From: JBBQED01 sp038320345 | GTDB lineage: Bacteria > Bacteroidota > Bacteroidia > AKYH767-A > OLB10 | DNA: 64,000 nucleotides | Assembly: GCA_038320345.1 (NCBI GenBank) | Contig: JBBQED010000007.1 | Coordinates: 1-64,000 of the forward strand | Reading direction: 5' to 3' | Part shown: positions 35,394-43,797 of the stretch, piece by piece | How the letters are laid out: the number at the start of each line of letters is the position of its first letter | Position numbering within the stretch: position 1 is the stretch's first letter | Made by a program: the position numbers and the translations under genes | The notes under the pieces: generated by a model | Databases searched by the model: none | What the model saw: the letters and a program-made list of their open reading frames with translations, nothing else | What the model was told of the DNA's origin: nothing

Positions 35394-36389
35394 ATGAATA
35401 TTTATCTGACTTTCGACTATGAACTGTACTTCGGTAAAAATACCGGGACGGCGGAATGTTGTATTACCGGTCCAACACAAATGCTGTATGACATGACTGC
35501 AAAATACGGAGTGAAAATGGTTCATTTTGTAGATGCTGGGTACTTGTTGAAACTCAAAGAATTTAAAAACAAATATGCTAAAGTAGATGCGGAATATCAT
35601 CTTATAAGTAATCAACTTGAATCACTTTACAGAAACGGCCATGATATCCAACTTCATATTCATCCACATTGGGAAGACAGCTTTCATGACGGAGAGAAAT
35701 GGGTAATTAATGCCCACCGATACAAACTGAATGACTTTAGTTTATTGGAGGTAAATGATATTGTAAGCCGGTATAAAACTGAACTTGAAAATTACACAGG
35801 GTCTGGAAACATTTATGCTTTCAGAGCCGGAGGCTGGTGTATGCAGCCATTCTCCCACTTAAAAGATGCGCTTTTTGCAAATGGAATAAAAGTAGAAAGC
35901 AGTGTATTTGCTAATGGATGTTTTCAATCGGAACAATATAACTATAACTTTCAGGGCGCTCCGCTTAAGTGTAAGTGGAAATTTGATGACGACCCGTTGA
36001 AAGAAAATCTAGAAGGTAAATTCACTGAGTTACCTATAACTTCGATTTTCAATTCTCCTCTATTCTATTGGAGACTTTTTTTATTGGGAAGATTAAATCC
36101 CTATCATCACAAACCTTTGGGAGATGGGGTACCTATTACTGCTCCGGGCCAGCGGTTCACTATGTTATCACGATGGACACACAATACTGTTTCTGTAGAT
36201 GGGTATAATGCAAGTTTATTGAACAGAGCATTACGTCAGCAACTCCGCAAAAAGGCGGATAATATGGTGATCATCGGCCACCCTAAAGCATTATCGCGAT
36301 TCGGACTTGACACCTTAGAAAAATTTATCAAGAAACATAAGGAAACGCATAACTTTACCACTTTCAGAGAGGAGAAAAACAAATTCTGA
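35394..36389 (+). CDS. Polysaccharide deacetylase-like protein
   Basis: A 331-aa CE4-type protein. Motif 1 is YLTFDYELYFG (catalytic Asp/metal Asp positions), motif 2 is HDIQLHIHPHW (metal histidines), motif 3 is AFRAGGWCMQ, and IIGHPKAL near the end supplies the distal His. No signal peptide is present. It starts 2 bp after the AAC(3)-like gene and its TGA shares a base with the next ATG, so translation is coupled. Confidence 0.82.
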   Translation: MNIYLTFDYELYFGKNTGTAECCITGPTQMLYDMTAKYGVKMVHFVDAGYLLKLKEFKNKYAKVDAEYHLISNQLESLYRNGHDIQLHIHPHWEDSFHDGEKWVINAHRYKLNDFSLLEVNDIVSRYKTELENYTGSGNIYAFRAGGWCMQPFSHLKDALFANGIKVESSVFANGCFQSEQYNYNFQGAPLKCKWKFDDDPLKENLEGKFTELPITSIFNSPLFYWRLFLLGRLNPYHHKPLGDGVPITAPGQRFTMLSRWTHNTVSVDGYNASLLNRALRQQLRKKADNMVIIGHPKALSRFGLDTLEKFIKKHKETHNFTTFREEKNKF

Positions 36390-37303
36390 TGATACAACTA
36401 TTTACCCGCGATAAGATAGATACCGATCGGTGGGATGATTGCATCAGTCAGAGTCCTGATGGACAAATTTTCGCATACAGTTGGTATTTGGATATTTGTT
36501 GCCCTGGGTGGATGGGATTAATCAATGACGATTACACCAGCGTATTCCCACTCGCTGGCCGTAATAAATTTGGTGTTCATTATTTATATCAACCTTTCTT
36601 TACGCGCCATTTTGGTCTTTTTTCTATTCATCCAAGCAATGCAATTGAAAGAATAGAATTTCTGAATGCAATACCTAAGAAATACCGTTACTGGGATTTT
36701 TGTTTGCATACTGCTCATCAGGAATCTCCTGAAGATAATACTGGAGAAAAAAGAATCTATCAGTTTATTGATTTGAATCAGGATTATACAACTCTTAGTG
36801 GCCGTTATCATGATAACCATATTCGGAATTTGCGGAAAGCAGAAAAAGAAGGATTGAAAATATTACCGGATTACAATCCTGACATTGTTGTTGAACATTT
36901 TAAATATCATCAAAAAGAGAAAAATCTTGGATTTGAAGAAGGTGATTTTAAAACTTTAAAGCGCCTGATGAAAATTAGTGGTAAAATGAGTGGTTCAAAA
37001 TGTTGGGCAGCAGTAACTCAAGAGGGAGAAGTATTAGCCGGAGCCTTTTTCATGGAGAGTAATCAACGTATCGTTTATCTCAAAGGATTCACTACTGATA
37101 AAGGCAAAAAAATTGGTGCGATGCATTATATATTTGATCGCTTAATCAGAGCCAATGTAGGGAAAGAGATTATTTTGGATTTTGGAGGATCAAGTGTAGA
37201 AAGTGTCGCCCGTTTTTTCAAAGGATTTGGAGCATCGGATTCAGTATATTTACACCTGCGAATAAATCGCTTGCCAACACTCTTACGCTGGCTAAGAAAT
37301 TAA
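36389..37303 (+). CDS. FemAB-like GNAT acyltransferase
   Basis: A 304-aa protein of the FemAB/GNAT group, which transfers amino-acyl or acyl groups to cell-surface precursors. The marker segment is YHDNHIRNLRKAEKEGL, followed by the C-terminal GNAT core (AGAFFMESNQRIVYLKG, GAMHYIFDRLIRANVG, LDFGGS). The donor and acceptor are unknown. Translation is coupled to the upstream deacetylase; the SDR gene begins 3 bp downstream. Confidence 0.78.
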   Translation: MIQLFTRDKIDTDRWDDCISQSPDGQIFAYSWYLDICCPGWMGLINDDYTSVFPLAGRNKFGVHYLYQPFFTRHFGLFSIHPSNAIERIEFLNAIPKKYRYWDFCLHTAHQESPEDNTGEKRIYQFIDLNQDYTTLSGRYHDNHIRNLRKAEKEGLKILPDYNPDIVVEHFKYHQKEKNLGFEEGDFKTLKRLMKISGKMSGSKCWAAVTQEGEVLAGAFFMESNQRIVYLKGFTTDKGKKIGAMHYIFDRLIRANVGKEIILDFGGSSVESVARFFKGFGASDSVYLHLRINRLPTLLRWLRN

Positions 37304-37306
37304 TGT

Positions 37307-38044
37307 ATGTCGAACCGTGTTGTACTATTAACCGGAGCTTCCGGAGGATTAGGTAAAGAAATAGCATATGCTCTGGCAAATGCAGGTTTTCAAATTGCGC
37401 TCAATTTTCAACATCAGAGTGCAGAAGCTAATGAACTAATTGCTGGGTTTAAAAATATTTCATCTCAATGCAAAAGTTTTCCATGCGATCTTACCCAAGA
37501 AAACGCAGTTCAAGAAATGGTGGAAGCAGTCTATCAACATTTCGGTAGAATTGATATTGTAATCAACAACGCAGGAATTTCTTTCAGTGGGATGAGCTGG
37601 AAACAAAAGCTGGAAGATTGGGATAAAATTTTTGCCATCAACGTCACCGCACCATTTCTGGTTTGTAAGAATGCAATTCCCAAGATCAGGGAACAAGAAC
37701 ATGGTAGAATTATCAATATCTCTTCCATAGTTGCGCATCGTCCGCTTGTGGGAACAAGTGCCTATGCGGCTTCCAAGGCGGCCTTAGAAGGTTTTACTAA
37801 GGCTCAGGCTGTTGAGCTGTCTCGTTTTGGAATTACGGCGAATTGTATTGCCCCAGGATATTTTAATACCGGGATGATTCGGGCTATTGACGAAACGCTC
37901 AAAGAAGAATTAATTCAAACTATTCCTGCAGGAAGATTAGGGAATGCATCCGAACTCGTTTCCTGTATCCTATATTTGTGCAGCGAAGGTGCTGACTACA
38001 TTACCGGTCAAACTATTCAACTTAATGGGGGTTTATATCTCTGA
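37307..38044 (+). CDS. SDR oxidoreductase (FabG-like 3-oxoacyl-ACP reductase)
   Basis: A 245-aa classical short-chain dehydrogenase. TGASGGLG binds NAD(P), NNAG is conserved, and the catalytic Ser-Tyr-Lys are in ISSIV, YAASK. The C-terminus (GADYITGQTIQLNGGLY) is FabG-like. It may be a fatty-acid reductase or make a 3-hydroxyacyl group for the glycan modified by the preceding genes. It is the last of the five-gene run; upp follows in 12 bp. Confidence 0.85.
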   Translation: MSNRVVLLTGASGGLGKEIAYALANAGFQIALNFQHQSAEANELIAGFKNISSQCKSFPCDLTQENAVQEMVEAVYQHFGRIDIVINNAGISFSGMSWKQKLEDWDKIFAINVTAPFLVCKNAIPKIREQEHGRIINISSIVAHRPLVGTSAYAASKAALEGFTKAQAVELSRFGITANCIAPGYFNTGMIRAIDETLKEELIQTIPAGRLGNASELVSCILYLCSEGADYITGQTIQLNGGLYL

Positions 38045-38056
38045 CAAAAATAATTT

Positions 38057-38704
38057 ATGGTACACATTCTCAGTCATTCCAACTCTATCATCAACCAGTT
38101 TCTGGCTGAAATTCGTGATGCTGAAATTCAGAAAGACAGAATGAGATTCCGTCGTAATCTGGAAAGGATTGGCGAAATTGCTGCAGTTGAAATCAGCAAA
38201 GTAATGCCTTATAAAATTAAAGAAGTAACAACACCTTTAGGAGTTGCAGAAGTTCCTGTTTTAGCTGAACAACCTGTAGTGGGAACAATACTTCGAGCAG
38301 GACTTCCCTTGCATAACGGAATACTGAATTATTTTGATCAAGCCGACAATGCATTTGTTTCTGCATACCGTCGTCATCATAAAGATGGAACTTTCGATAT
38401 CCGACTTGATTATCTAAGTAGCCCGTCTTTAGATGGGAGGACCTTGATTCTTGCTGATCCTATGTTGGCAACAGGATCTTCCATGGTGGTTACCTTTAAA
38501 GCAATGTTAGCACATGGCAAACCAAAGCATACACATATTGTTGCAGTACTTGCAAGTACGGAGGGTGTTGAATACGTTAAAAAACATCTTCCTTCTGATG
38601 TAACACTCTGGATAGGAGCCGTTGATGATGAACTTACAGCTCAAGCTTACATCGTTCCTGGCCTTGGAGATGCAGGTGATCTTGCTTTTGGAATAAAAGA
38701 TTAA
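38057..38704 (+). CDS. upp: Uracil phosphoribosyltransferase
   Basis: Salvages uracil to UMP with PRPP. The PRPP motif is ILADPMLATGSSM, and the uracil-binding C-terminal GLGDAGDLAFG is intact. The 215-aa length is typical. The start at ATG 38057 gives HILSHSNSIINQF, the usual N-terminus. Confidence 0.95.
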   Translation: MVHILSHSNSIINQFLAEIRDAEIQKDRMRFRRNLERIGEIAAVEISKVMPYKIKEVTTPLGVAEVPVLAEQPVVGTILRAGLPLHNGILNYFDQADNAFVSAYRRHHKDGTFDIRLDYLSSPSLDGRTLILADPMLATGSSMVVTFKAMLAHGKPKHTHIVAVLASTEGVEYVKKHLPSDVTLWIGAVDDELTAQAYIVPGLGDAGDLAFGIKD

Positions 38705-38804
38705 TTCATACTTATTCAAATTAAATAAAGTTTAAGGTTAGTAATTTACATTCTTTTAGATTGGGATCACCTACCTTTACAGAGTAGATGAAAAGTAAAA
38801 CGCA

Positions 38805-39383
38805 ATGAATGAATTCTGGAAGATCATTCAGGTGATTTTAATCAGTAGTGTGAAATTTGTTGCAGGTCCTCCCTTCGCATATTTTAACAACCGCTATGAA
38901 TTCACTTTTCTTGAAACTGTAATTTACTGTGTAATTGGAGGAATGTTGGGTGTTTTTACATTCACTTATTTTTCCAAACCGATTTTTAACGGGTGGCACA
39001 AGTTGATCCATTCCATAAAAAATCTGTTTAAGAAACCAGAAAAGTTTTCTCCTCCCGTAGTAGATGTTGATCCAGGTGTAGAAGTACATTATGAGTATAT
39101 CGAAAAAAAATCAGGTCCCGAAAAGAGGGTCTTCAGTAGTAATAGCAGAAAAATTGTTAAAGTCTGGAAGACATATGGATTGATGGGAATTGCATTTTTA
39201 ACTCCTGTAATCTTATCGATTCCAATTGGAACCGTAATTGCAAATAGCTTTGAAGGTAACCGAAAAAAAATTTTTGTATATATGTTTTTTTCGATTTTAC
39301 TTTGGTCGTTGGCTATGACTAGCGCCTTTGAAATTTATCATGCCAACTCTGTAAAAGAATTACAGGATCAAATTAACAAATGA
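38805..39383 (+). CDS. Membrane protein of unknown function
   Basis: A 192-aa protein with a transmembrane segment near residues 5-22, another near 36-56, a charged central loop, and two more near 125-150 and 157-175. It matches no family that I recognise. Its stop overlaps the HAD gene by 4 bp (ATGA), so the two are coupled. Confidence 0.65.
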   Translation: MNEFWKIIQVILISSVKFVAGPPFAYFNNRYEFTFLETVIYCVIGGMLGVFTFTYFSKPIFNGWHKLIHSIKNLFKKPEKFSPPVVDVDPGVEVHYEYIEKKSGPEKRVFSSNSRKIVKVWKTYGLMGIAFLTPVILSIPIGTVIANSFEGNRKKIFVYMFFSILLWSLAMTSAFEIYHANSVKELQDQINK

Positions 39384-40078
39384 AAAATATCACTCATATC
39401 TTCTTTGATTTAGATCATACACTTTGGGATACGGATCGTAATTCCGAAGAAAGTTTATCAGAACTCTATCAAGAATATAAACTCGAGAATTTGGGCATAC
39501 CCTCGTTTGAAAAATTTCTCGAAACCTACAAACGACATAATCAAAGGTTGTGGGGATTATATGCTGAAAACCAGGTCGGAAAAAATGTCGTGCGTCTACA
39601 TCGGTTCCAACATACTTTTCAAGATTTCTCCATTCATGATATTGAAATTTCATCAGTACTTGCTGATGCATTTATTGAACGAACTCCTAAAAAGCAGCAT
39701 CTGATTGAAGGTGCTAAATTGTTGCTCGAACATTTATACGGTAAATATAAATTAGCGATTATCACGAATGGATTTCGGGAATCTCAGCATACTAAAATGG
39801 AGCTTTCAGGATTATCGAAATACTTTGACCAAGTTTATATTTCAGAAGAGGTTGGTATTCACAAGCCGGATCCTGCTATTTTTTATCATGCTGCAGAAAA
39901 AAGCGGGGCTGCTTCTACAAGTGATTGTATGATGGTGGGTGATACTTATCAAACCGATGTGATGGGGGCAATTGCTGCTGGTATGCATGCGATACATTAT
40001 TCTCCCGAATCAATTCAAGATCATCCCGCTCCCGTCATCACTGTGAAAAAATTAGAAGACATTCAAACGTATTTTTAA
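39380..40078 (+). CDS. yjjG: YjjG-type HAD hydrolase (noncanonical pyrimidine nucleotidase)
   Basis: A haloacid-dehalogenase family phosphatase. The nucleophile Asp is in FFDLDHTLWD, motif II Thr in AIITNGF, motif III Lys in HKPDPAIF, and motif IV in MMVGDTYQTDV. The subfamily fits YjjG, which removes phosphate from noncanonical dUMP-type nucleotides. This agrees with upp lying nearby. The start overlaps the upstream membrane protein gene. Confidence 0.85.
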   Translation: MKNITHIFFDLDHTLWDTDRNSEESLSELYQEYKLENLGIPSFEKFLETYKRHNQRLWGLYAENQVGKNVVRLHRFQHTFQDFSIHDIEISSVLADAFIERTPKKQHLIEGAKLLLEHLYGKYKLAIITNGFRESQHTKMELSGLSKYFDQVYISEEVGIHKPDPAIFYHAAEKSGAASTSDCMMVGDTYQTDVMGAIAAGMHAIHYSPESIQDHPAPVITVKKLEDIQTYF

Positions 40079-40101
40079 AACCGGAAAAAGTAAAGCATAA
40101 A

Positions 40102-40129
40102 AAAAGGCGAATCTAATAATTCGCCTTTT
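40102..40129. terminator. Bidirectional terminator between HAD and Cys-rich genes
   Basis: AAAAGGCGAAT pairs with ATTCGCCTTTT around a 6-nt loop, with A-runs before and T-runs after. Confidence 0.85.
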
Positions 40130-40146
40130 CTATATAATCAAAAAGA

Positions 40147-40458
40147 TTAGTCTTTCTTTTTTTCTTCTTTTACAGGAGTTGCTTTTGCTTCTGTATGTCC
40201 TTTCTGACAGCAAGAAGATTTACCAGCAGCGGATGCTTTTACTTCTTTGGATTCTTTTGAATCACATGATGATTTTGCACCACCTTTCTGACAACATGAT
40301 TTTGCTGGAGTTGCTTCAGCTTTCTTTTCTTCTTGTGGATGCGCAGCTACAGGAACTTCCATACGATCAGAAGCTACAACTGGAGCAGGTGCTTGTGCCA
40401 TTGAAGCACTTACACTGAAGAAACCAAGAAATGCTGCAATTACAAGGAATTTTTTCAT
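40147..40458 (-). CDS. Secreted Cys-Cys repeat protein, possibly metal-binding
   Basis: A 103-aa protein with a signal peptide (cleaved near SMAQA). The mature region contains KSCCQKGG, SSCDSK and SSCCQKGH separated by K/E/A-rich linkers, and a lysine-rich tail. Five cysteines in about 40 residues suggest metal binding or disulphides. I know of no family match and it has no operon partner: it is flanked by the terminator and by the permease promoter region. Confidence 0.7.
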   Translation of the reverse strand: MKKFLVIAAFLGFFSVSASMAQAPAPVVASDRMEVPVAAHPQEEKKAEATPAKSCCQKGGAKSSCDSKESKEVKASAAGKSSCCQKGHTEAKATPVKEEKKKD

Positions 40459-40588
40459 GAGGATATTTTTTGTTTCGTTTTTACGAGGTTATAACGCAAT
40501 ATTACGAAGAATGATGCCCTAAAGCAACGTTTCGGGTATGATTTTAACCATTTCTTCAGAAAAAAAACCTTCCTAAGACTCTGCTGTC

Positions 40589-40596
40589 TACCTTTG
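40589..40596 (+). promoter_or_regulatory. -7 element for the MacB-type permease, abutting GTG
   Basis: TACCTTTG matches TAnnTTTG and is followed by AGCT and then the GTG start at 40601. A transcript start here would fall on or beside the start codon. No TTG at -33 is seen. Confidence 0.45.
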
Positions 40597-40600
40597 AGCT

Positions 40601-41836
40601 GTGACTCACCGTGAAAATATCAAGATTGCTCTAACCGCTGTTAAGAGCCAATCGCTCAGAACGATCCTCACCGTTTTAATCATTGCTTTTGGAATCATGG
40701 CTTTGGTTGGGATTCTCACTTCAATTGATGCTATTCAAGGATCCCTAAACAGTAGTTTTTCGAGTATGGGTTCCAATTCCTTCACCATACGGAATTCGGG
40801 CATGAATATCAGAATCGGGAATGCTCAGAAAAAGGCCAAGCGACATAAAAAAATTACGTATTATGAAGCTACAGACTTCAGCAAACAATTTAAATTCAAG
40901 TCTTTAGTATCAGTATCTACCCTTGCCACTCCAGTAGGAACTTTGAAATTCCGCTCCAATAAATCCAATCCAAACATTACGGTAATGGGTGCTGATATTA
41001 ATTATCTGGATGTAGCTGGATATAATTTGAATAAAGGGCGAAATTTTTCTCCTCAAGACCTCACTGGCGCCACCCATGTTTGTATACTAGGAAAAGAAAT
41101 CGTTGAAAAATTATTTACAGGATCAGAAGAGCCGATCGATCAAATTGTGAGTGTTGGAGGTGCGCAGTATCGAGTAATTGGAACCTTAAAAGAAAAGGGT
41201 TCTAGTATGGGATTTGGAGGAGATAAAATCTGTATTCTTCCACTTACCTTAGTAAAAGAATACTATGCAACGGGTGAGAGCACCTATTCGATTACTGTTA
41301 AAGTTGATGATGTTTCAATATTGGAACCAGCCACGGGAGAGGCGATTGGATTGATGCGAAATCTGAGAAAAGATCCAATCGGACAGGAAGATTCATTCGA
41401 AATCACCAAAAGTGATTCACTCTCGGCGATGTTGTTTGATCAACTCTCCAACATTCGACTGGCAGCCATTTTTATAGGGGCAATCACCTTACTCGGAGCT
41501 GCAATCGGATTGATGAACATTATGCTGGTATCTGTTACCGAGCGAACTCGAGAAATTGGAATTCGAAAATCCTTAGGGGCAACTCAGAGTAATATCAAAG
41601 CTCAATTTTTAACGGAAGCCATCGTAATTTGTCAGTTTGGAGGTCTTGCCGGAGTGATTCTTGGGATATTAATTGGAAATCTTGTTTCCTCGGGGATGGG
41701 CGGAAGTTTTATCGTTCCTTGGAACTGGATAATCTTAGGATTCAGCCTTTGTTTCATAGTAGGCTTATTATCAGGAATTTATCCTGCAATCAAAGCTGCC
41801 AAACTAGATCCCATAGAAGCTTTAAGATACGAGTAA
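40601..41836 (+). CDS. MacB-type ABC transporter permease (FtsX family)
   Basis: A 411-aa permease with the MacB architecture: an N-terminal transmembrane helix (TILTVLIIAFGIMALVGIL), a large periplasmic MacB_PCD domain, then three C-terminal helices with the FtsX signature (TREIGIRKSLGAT). The C-terminus GIYPAIKAAKLDPIEALRYE is diagnostic. The GTG start is supported by the typical MTHRENIKIAL N-terminus. No ATPase or membrane-fusion protein lies adjacent, so partners are elsewhere. Confidence 0.9.
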   Translation: MTHRENIKIALTAVKSQSLRTILTVLIIAFGIMALVGILTSIDAIQGSLNSSFSSMGSNSFTIRNSGMNIRIGNAQKKAKRHKKITYYEATDFSKQFKFKSLVSVSTLATPVGTLKFRSNKSNPNITVMGADINYLDVAGYNLNKGRNFSPQDLTGATHVCILGKEIVEKLFTGSEEPIDQIVSVGGAQYRVIGTLKEKGSSMGFGGDKICILPLTLVKEYYATGESTYSITVKVDDVSILEPATGEAIGLMRNLRKDPIGQEDSFEITKSDSLSAMLFDQLSNIRLAAIFIGAITLLGAAIGLMNIMLVSVTERTREIGIRKSLGATQSNIKAQFLTEAIVICQFGGLAGVILGILIGNLVSSGMGGSFIVPWNWIILGFSLCFIVGLLSGIYPAIKAAKLDPIEALRYE

Positions 41837-41875
41837 AACCGGTGTGATTCAGGTGTATTAATTTTGCGTTTTATA

Positions 41876-41907
41876 TTGGTAACTAAGCCAATAAATTGCT
41901 ACATTTG
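41876..41907 (+). promoter_or_regulatory. Promoter for the rpsF-rpsR-rplI operon
   Basis: TTG (41876-41878), 21 bp, then TACATTTG (41900-41907). The rpsF ATG follows 41 bp later. Confidence 0.65.
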
Positions 41908-41948
41908 CCCTCCCTTTCTGAAAAGGAATTAATCAATAAAACAATAAA

Positions 41949-42311
41949 ATGAATCACCAGTATGAAACCGTACTCATTCTGACTCCAGTTCTATTACAGG
42001 AGCAGGTTGATGAAGCGGTTGCAAAGTATCGTAAATTCCTCACCGATAACGGTGCCGTGATTGTTCATGAGAACAATTGGGGATTACGCAAACTGGCTTA
42101 CCCCATTCAGAAGAAGAACACAGGGTTCTACTTCCTGTTCGAATTCAAGGCTGACACTACCTTAGTGGCGAAACTTGAAGTTGAATACAAACGGGATGAG
42201 CGTATTATGCGTTTTCTCACTCTTGCGCTAGACAAACACGCAGTTACTTACAACGAGAGGAAACGTAAAAACGCAACCCAGAAAAAACAGGAAGAAACAG
42301 TAGTTTCTTAA
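41949..42311 (+). CDS. rpsF: 30S ribosomal protein S6
   Basis: A 120-aa protein: MNHQYETVLILTPVL is the family N-terminus and GLRKLAYPIQKKNTGFY the central core. It pairs with S18 on the platform of the 30S subunit. It heads the rpsF-rpsR-rplI operon, 16 bp from rpsR. In Bacteroidota S6 and S18 help hide the anti-Shine-Dalgarno of 16S rRNA. Confidence 0.95.
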   Translation: MNHQYETVLILTPVLLQEQVDEAVAKYRKFLTDNGAVIVHENNWGLRKLAYPIQKKNTGFYFLFEFKADTTLVAKLEVEYKRDERIMRFLTLALDKHAVTYNERKRKNATQKKQEETVVS

Positions 42312-42327
42312 AACCGAACCCTAAACA

Positions 42328-42603
42328 ATGGCATCATCACACACAGCCGGGGAAATCCGGTACCTGAATCCACCTGCAGTAGAGGTGAACAAAAAGAAAT
42401 ACTGCCGTTTTAAGAAAATGGGGATTAAGTACATCGATTATAAAGATGCTACTTTCTTAACCAAATTCGTAAACGAACAAGGTAAAATCCTTCCACGTCG
42501 TCTGACTGGAACTTCGTTGAAATTTCAACGCAAAGTAGGACAAGCAATCAAGCGTGCGCGTCATTTGTCGCTTATGCCTTATGTTACTGATCTGTTAAAA
42601 TAA
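42328..42603 (+). CDS. rpsR: 30S ribosomal protein S18
   Basis: A 91-aa protein with the S18 core (KKKYCRFKK, IDYKDATFLTKFVNEQGKIL, GTSLKFQRKVGQAIKRARHL). It forms a heterodimer with S6 on the 30S platform. The short N-terminal extension (ASSHTAGEIRYLNPPAVEV) is longer than in E. coli. A GGAGG motif follows its stop, just before rplI. Confidence 0.95.
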   Translation: MASSHTAGEIRYLNPPAVEVNKKKYCRFKKMGIKYIDYKDATFLTKFVNEQGKILPRRLTGTSLKFQRKVGQAIKRARHLSLMPYVTDLLK

Positions 42604-42606
42604 GCC

Positions 42607-42611
42607 GGAGG
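42607..42611 (+). promoter_or_regulatory. Strong Shine-Dalgarno before rplI
   Basis: GGAGG lies 7 nt before the rplI ATG. Nearly all other genes here lack such a motif, so this one stands out. Confidence 0.7.
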
Positions 42612-42618
42612 AACGACA

Positions 42619-43065
42619 ATGGAAATTATCCTGAAACAAGACATTAAAAATCTAGGCTTTACCGATGACATCGTAAAGGTGCGTAATGGTTATGGTCTGA
42701 ACTATCTGATCCCGCGCGGCTTTGGAGTTATTGCTAACGACGTTAACAAGAAAATCCATGCTGAAGTAGTAAAACAAAGAGCTCATAAAATTGACAAGAT
42801 CCGCATGGATGCTGGCAAATTAGTAGCTGCTTTGGAAGGTGTAACCCTTAACATTCCAGTTAAAGTTGGAGAAAACGGAAAACTATTTGGTTCTGTTACT
42901 TCACAACAACTGGTGGAAATGTTAAATAAAATGGGATACAAAATTGAGAAAAAGCAAATCTCAATGCCTGAAGAACATATCCGCAAAACTGGAACTTATT
43001 CTGCTGAAGTGATTGTGCACCGTGATATCCGTGCAAAACTCAGCTTCGACGTAGTAGAAGGTTAA
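42619..43065 (+). CDS. rplI: 50S ribosomal protein L9
   Basis: A 148-aa two-domain protein: the N-terminal domain (MEIILKQDIKNLGFTDDIV; NGYGLNYLIPRGFGV) binds 23S rRNA near the L1 stalk, a long helix links to the C-terminal domain (VGENGKLFGSVTSQQLVEML). Third gene of its operon and preceded by GGAGG. Confidence 0.95.
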   Translation: MEIILKQDIKNLGFTDDIVKVRNGYGLNYLIPRGFGVIANDVNKKIHAEVVKQRAHKIDKIRMDAGKLVAALEGVTLNIPVKVGENGKLFGSVTSQQLVEMLNKMGYKIEKKQISMPEEHIRKTGTYSAEVIVHRDIRAKLSFDVVEG

Positions 43066-43085
43066 GAGTAACGATTTACAATACG

Positions 43086-43116
43086 GAAGGCAGGGTATAC
43101 TACTCTGCCTTCTTCA
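43086..43116 (+). terminator. Terminator-like hairpin after rplI
   Basis: GAAGGCAG pairs with CTGCCTTC around an 11-nt loop, followed by a weak T-rich run. It may attenuate rather than fully stop transcription. Confidence 0.6.
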
Positions 43117-43156
43117 TTAATAACAAATTCGATCACATTTAAATAGATCAGAGATT

Positions 43157-43717
43157 ATGGCAACTACCAGCGATGTGCACTTAGGCACTATATTACGTAT
43201 AAACGGTGAACTTTGTCAAGTAATTGAATGGCAACACCGCACTCCAGGGAACTTACGTGCCTTCTATCAAGGGAAAATGCGTAACCTGATTAATGGTAAG
43301 CTGATGGAAAATCGATTTCGTTCCGGCGAGGCGGTTGATATCGCTAGAGTAGAATTCAAAACGATGGAATATCTCTATAACGACGTAGATTTTCTCGTGT
43401 GTATGGATCATGAAACCTACGAGCAGGTTTCAGTTCCAAGAGCTCTATTTGGGGAAGCCTTGAAATTTTTAAAAGAAGGTATGGAAGTAAAAGTATCTTT
43501 TGAGAGTGAAACTCCAATTATGGCAGAGCCACCAACCTTCGTAGAACTTACAATCAGCTATTGTGAGCCTGGCCTAAAAGGTGATACTGCTACCAATACC
43601 CTGAAGCCTGCGACATTGGAAAATGGAGCGGTAGTAAGTGTACCTCTCTTCGTAAATGAGGGTGAAAAAATCAAAGTAGATACCCGTACCGGAGCCTACG
43701 TTGAAAGAGTAAAATAA
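43157..43717 (+). CDS. efp: Elongation factor P
   Basis: Relieves ribosome stalling at polyproline by binding between the P and E sites. The 186-aa length and three-domain pattern are normal: domain I includes QHRTPGNLRAFYQ, and the C-terminal signature is VPLFVNEGEKIKVDTRTGAY. The loop-tip position that is Lys34 in E. coli is Asn32 here (TPGN), so known lysine or arginine modification enzymes could not act. It ends at a terminator before the TMEM175-like gene. Confidence 0.95.
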   Translation: MATTSDVHLGTILRINGELCQVIEWQHRTPGNLRAFYQGKMRNLINGKLMENRFRSGEAVDIARVEFKTMEYLYNDVDFLVCMDHETYEQVSVPRALFGEALKFLKEGMEVKVSFESETPIMAEPPTFVELTISYCEPGLKGDTATNTLKPATLENGAVVSVPLFVNEGEKIKVDTRTGAYVERVK

Positions 43718-43739
43718 ACTAGATACCTATTCTTATCAG

Positions 43740-43768
43740 AGCCGTTTCTTAGGGAGCGGCTTTTTTTT
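43740..43768 (+). terminator. Terminator after efp
   Basis: AGCCG pairs with CGGCT, extended by wobble pairs, followed by TTTTTTTT. Confidence 0.75.
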
Positions 43769-43797
43769 GTTTTATTTGTAGTCCGATCCCTACTACA

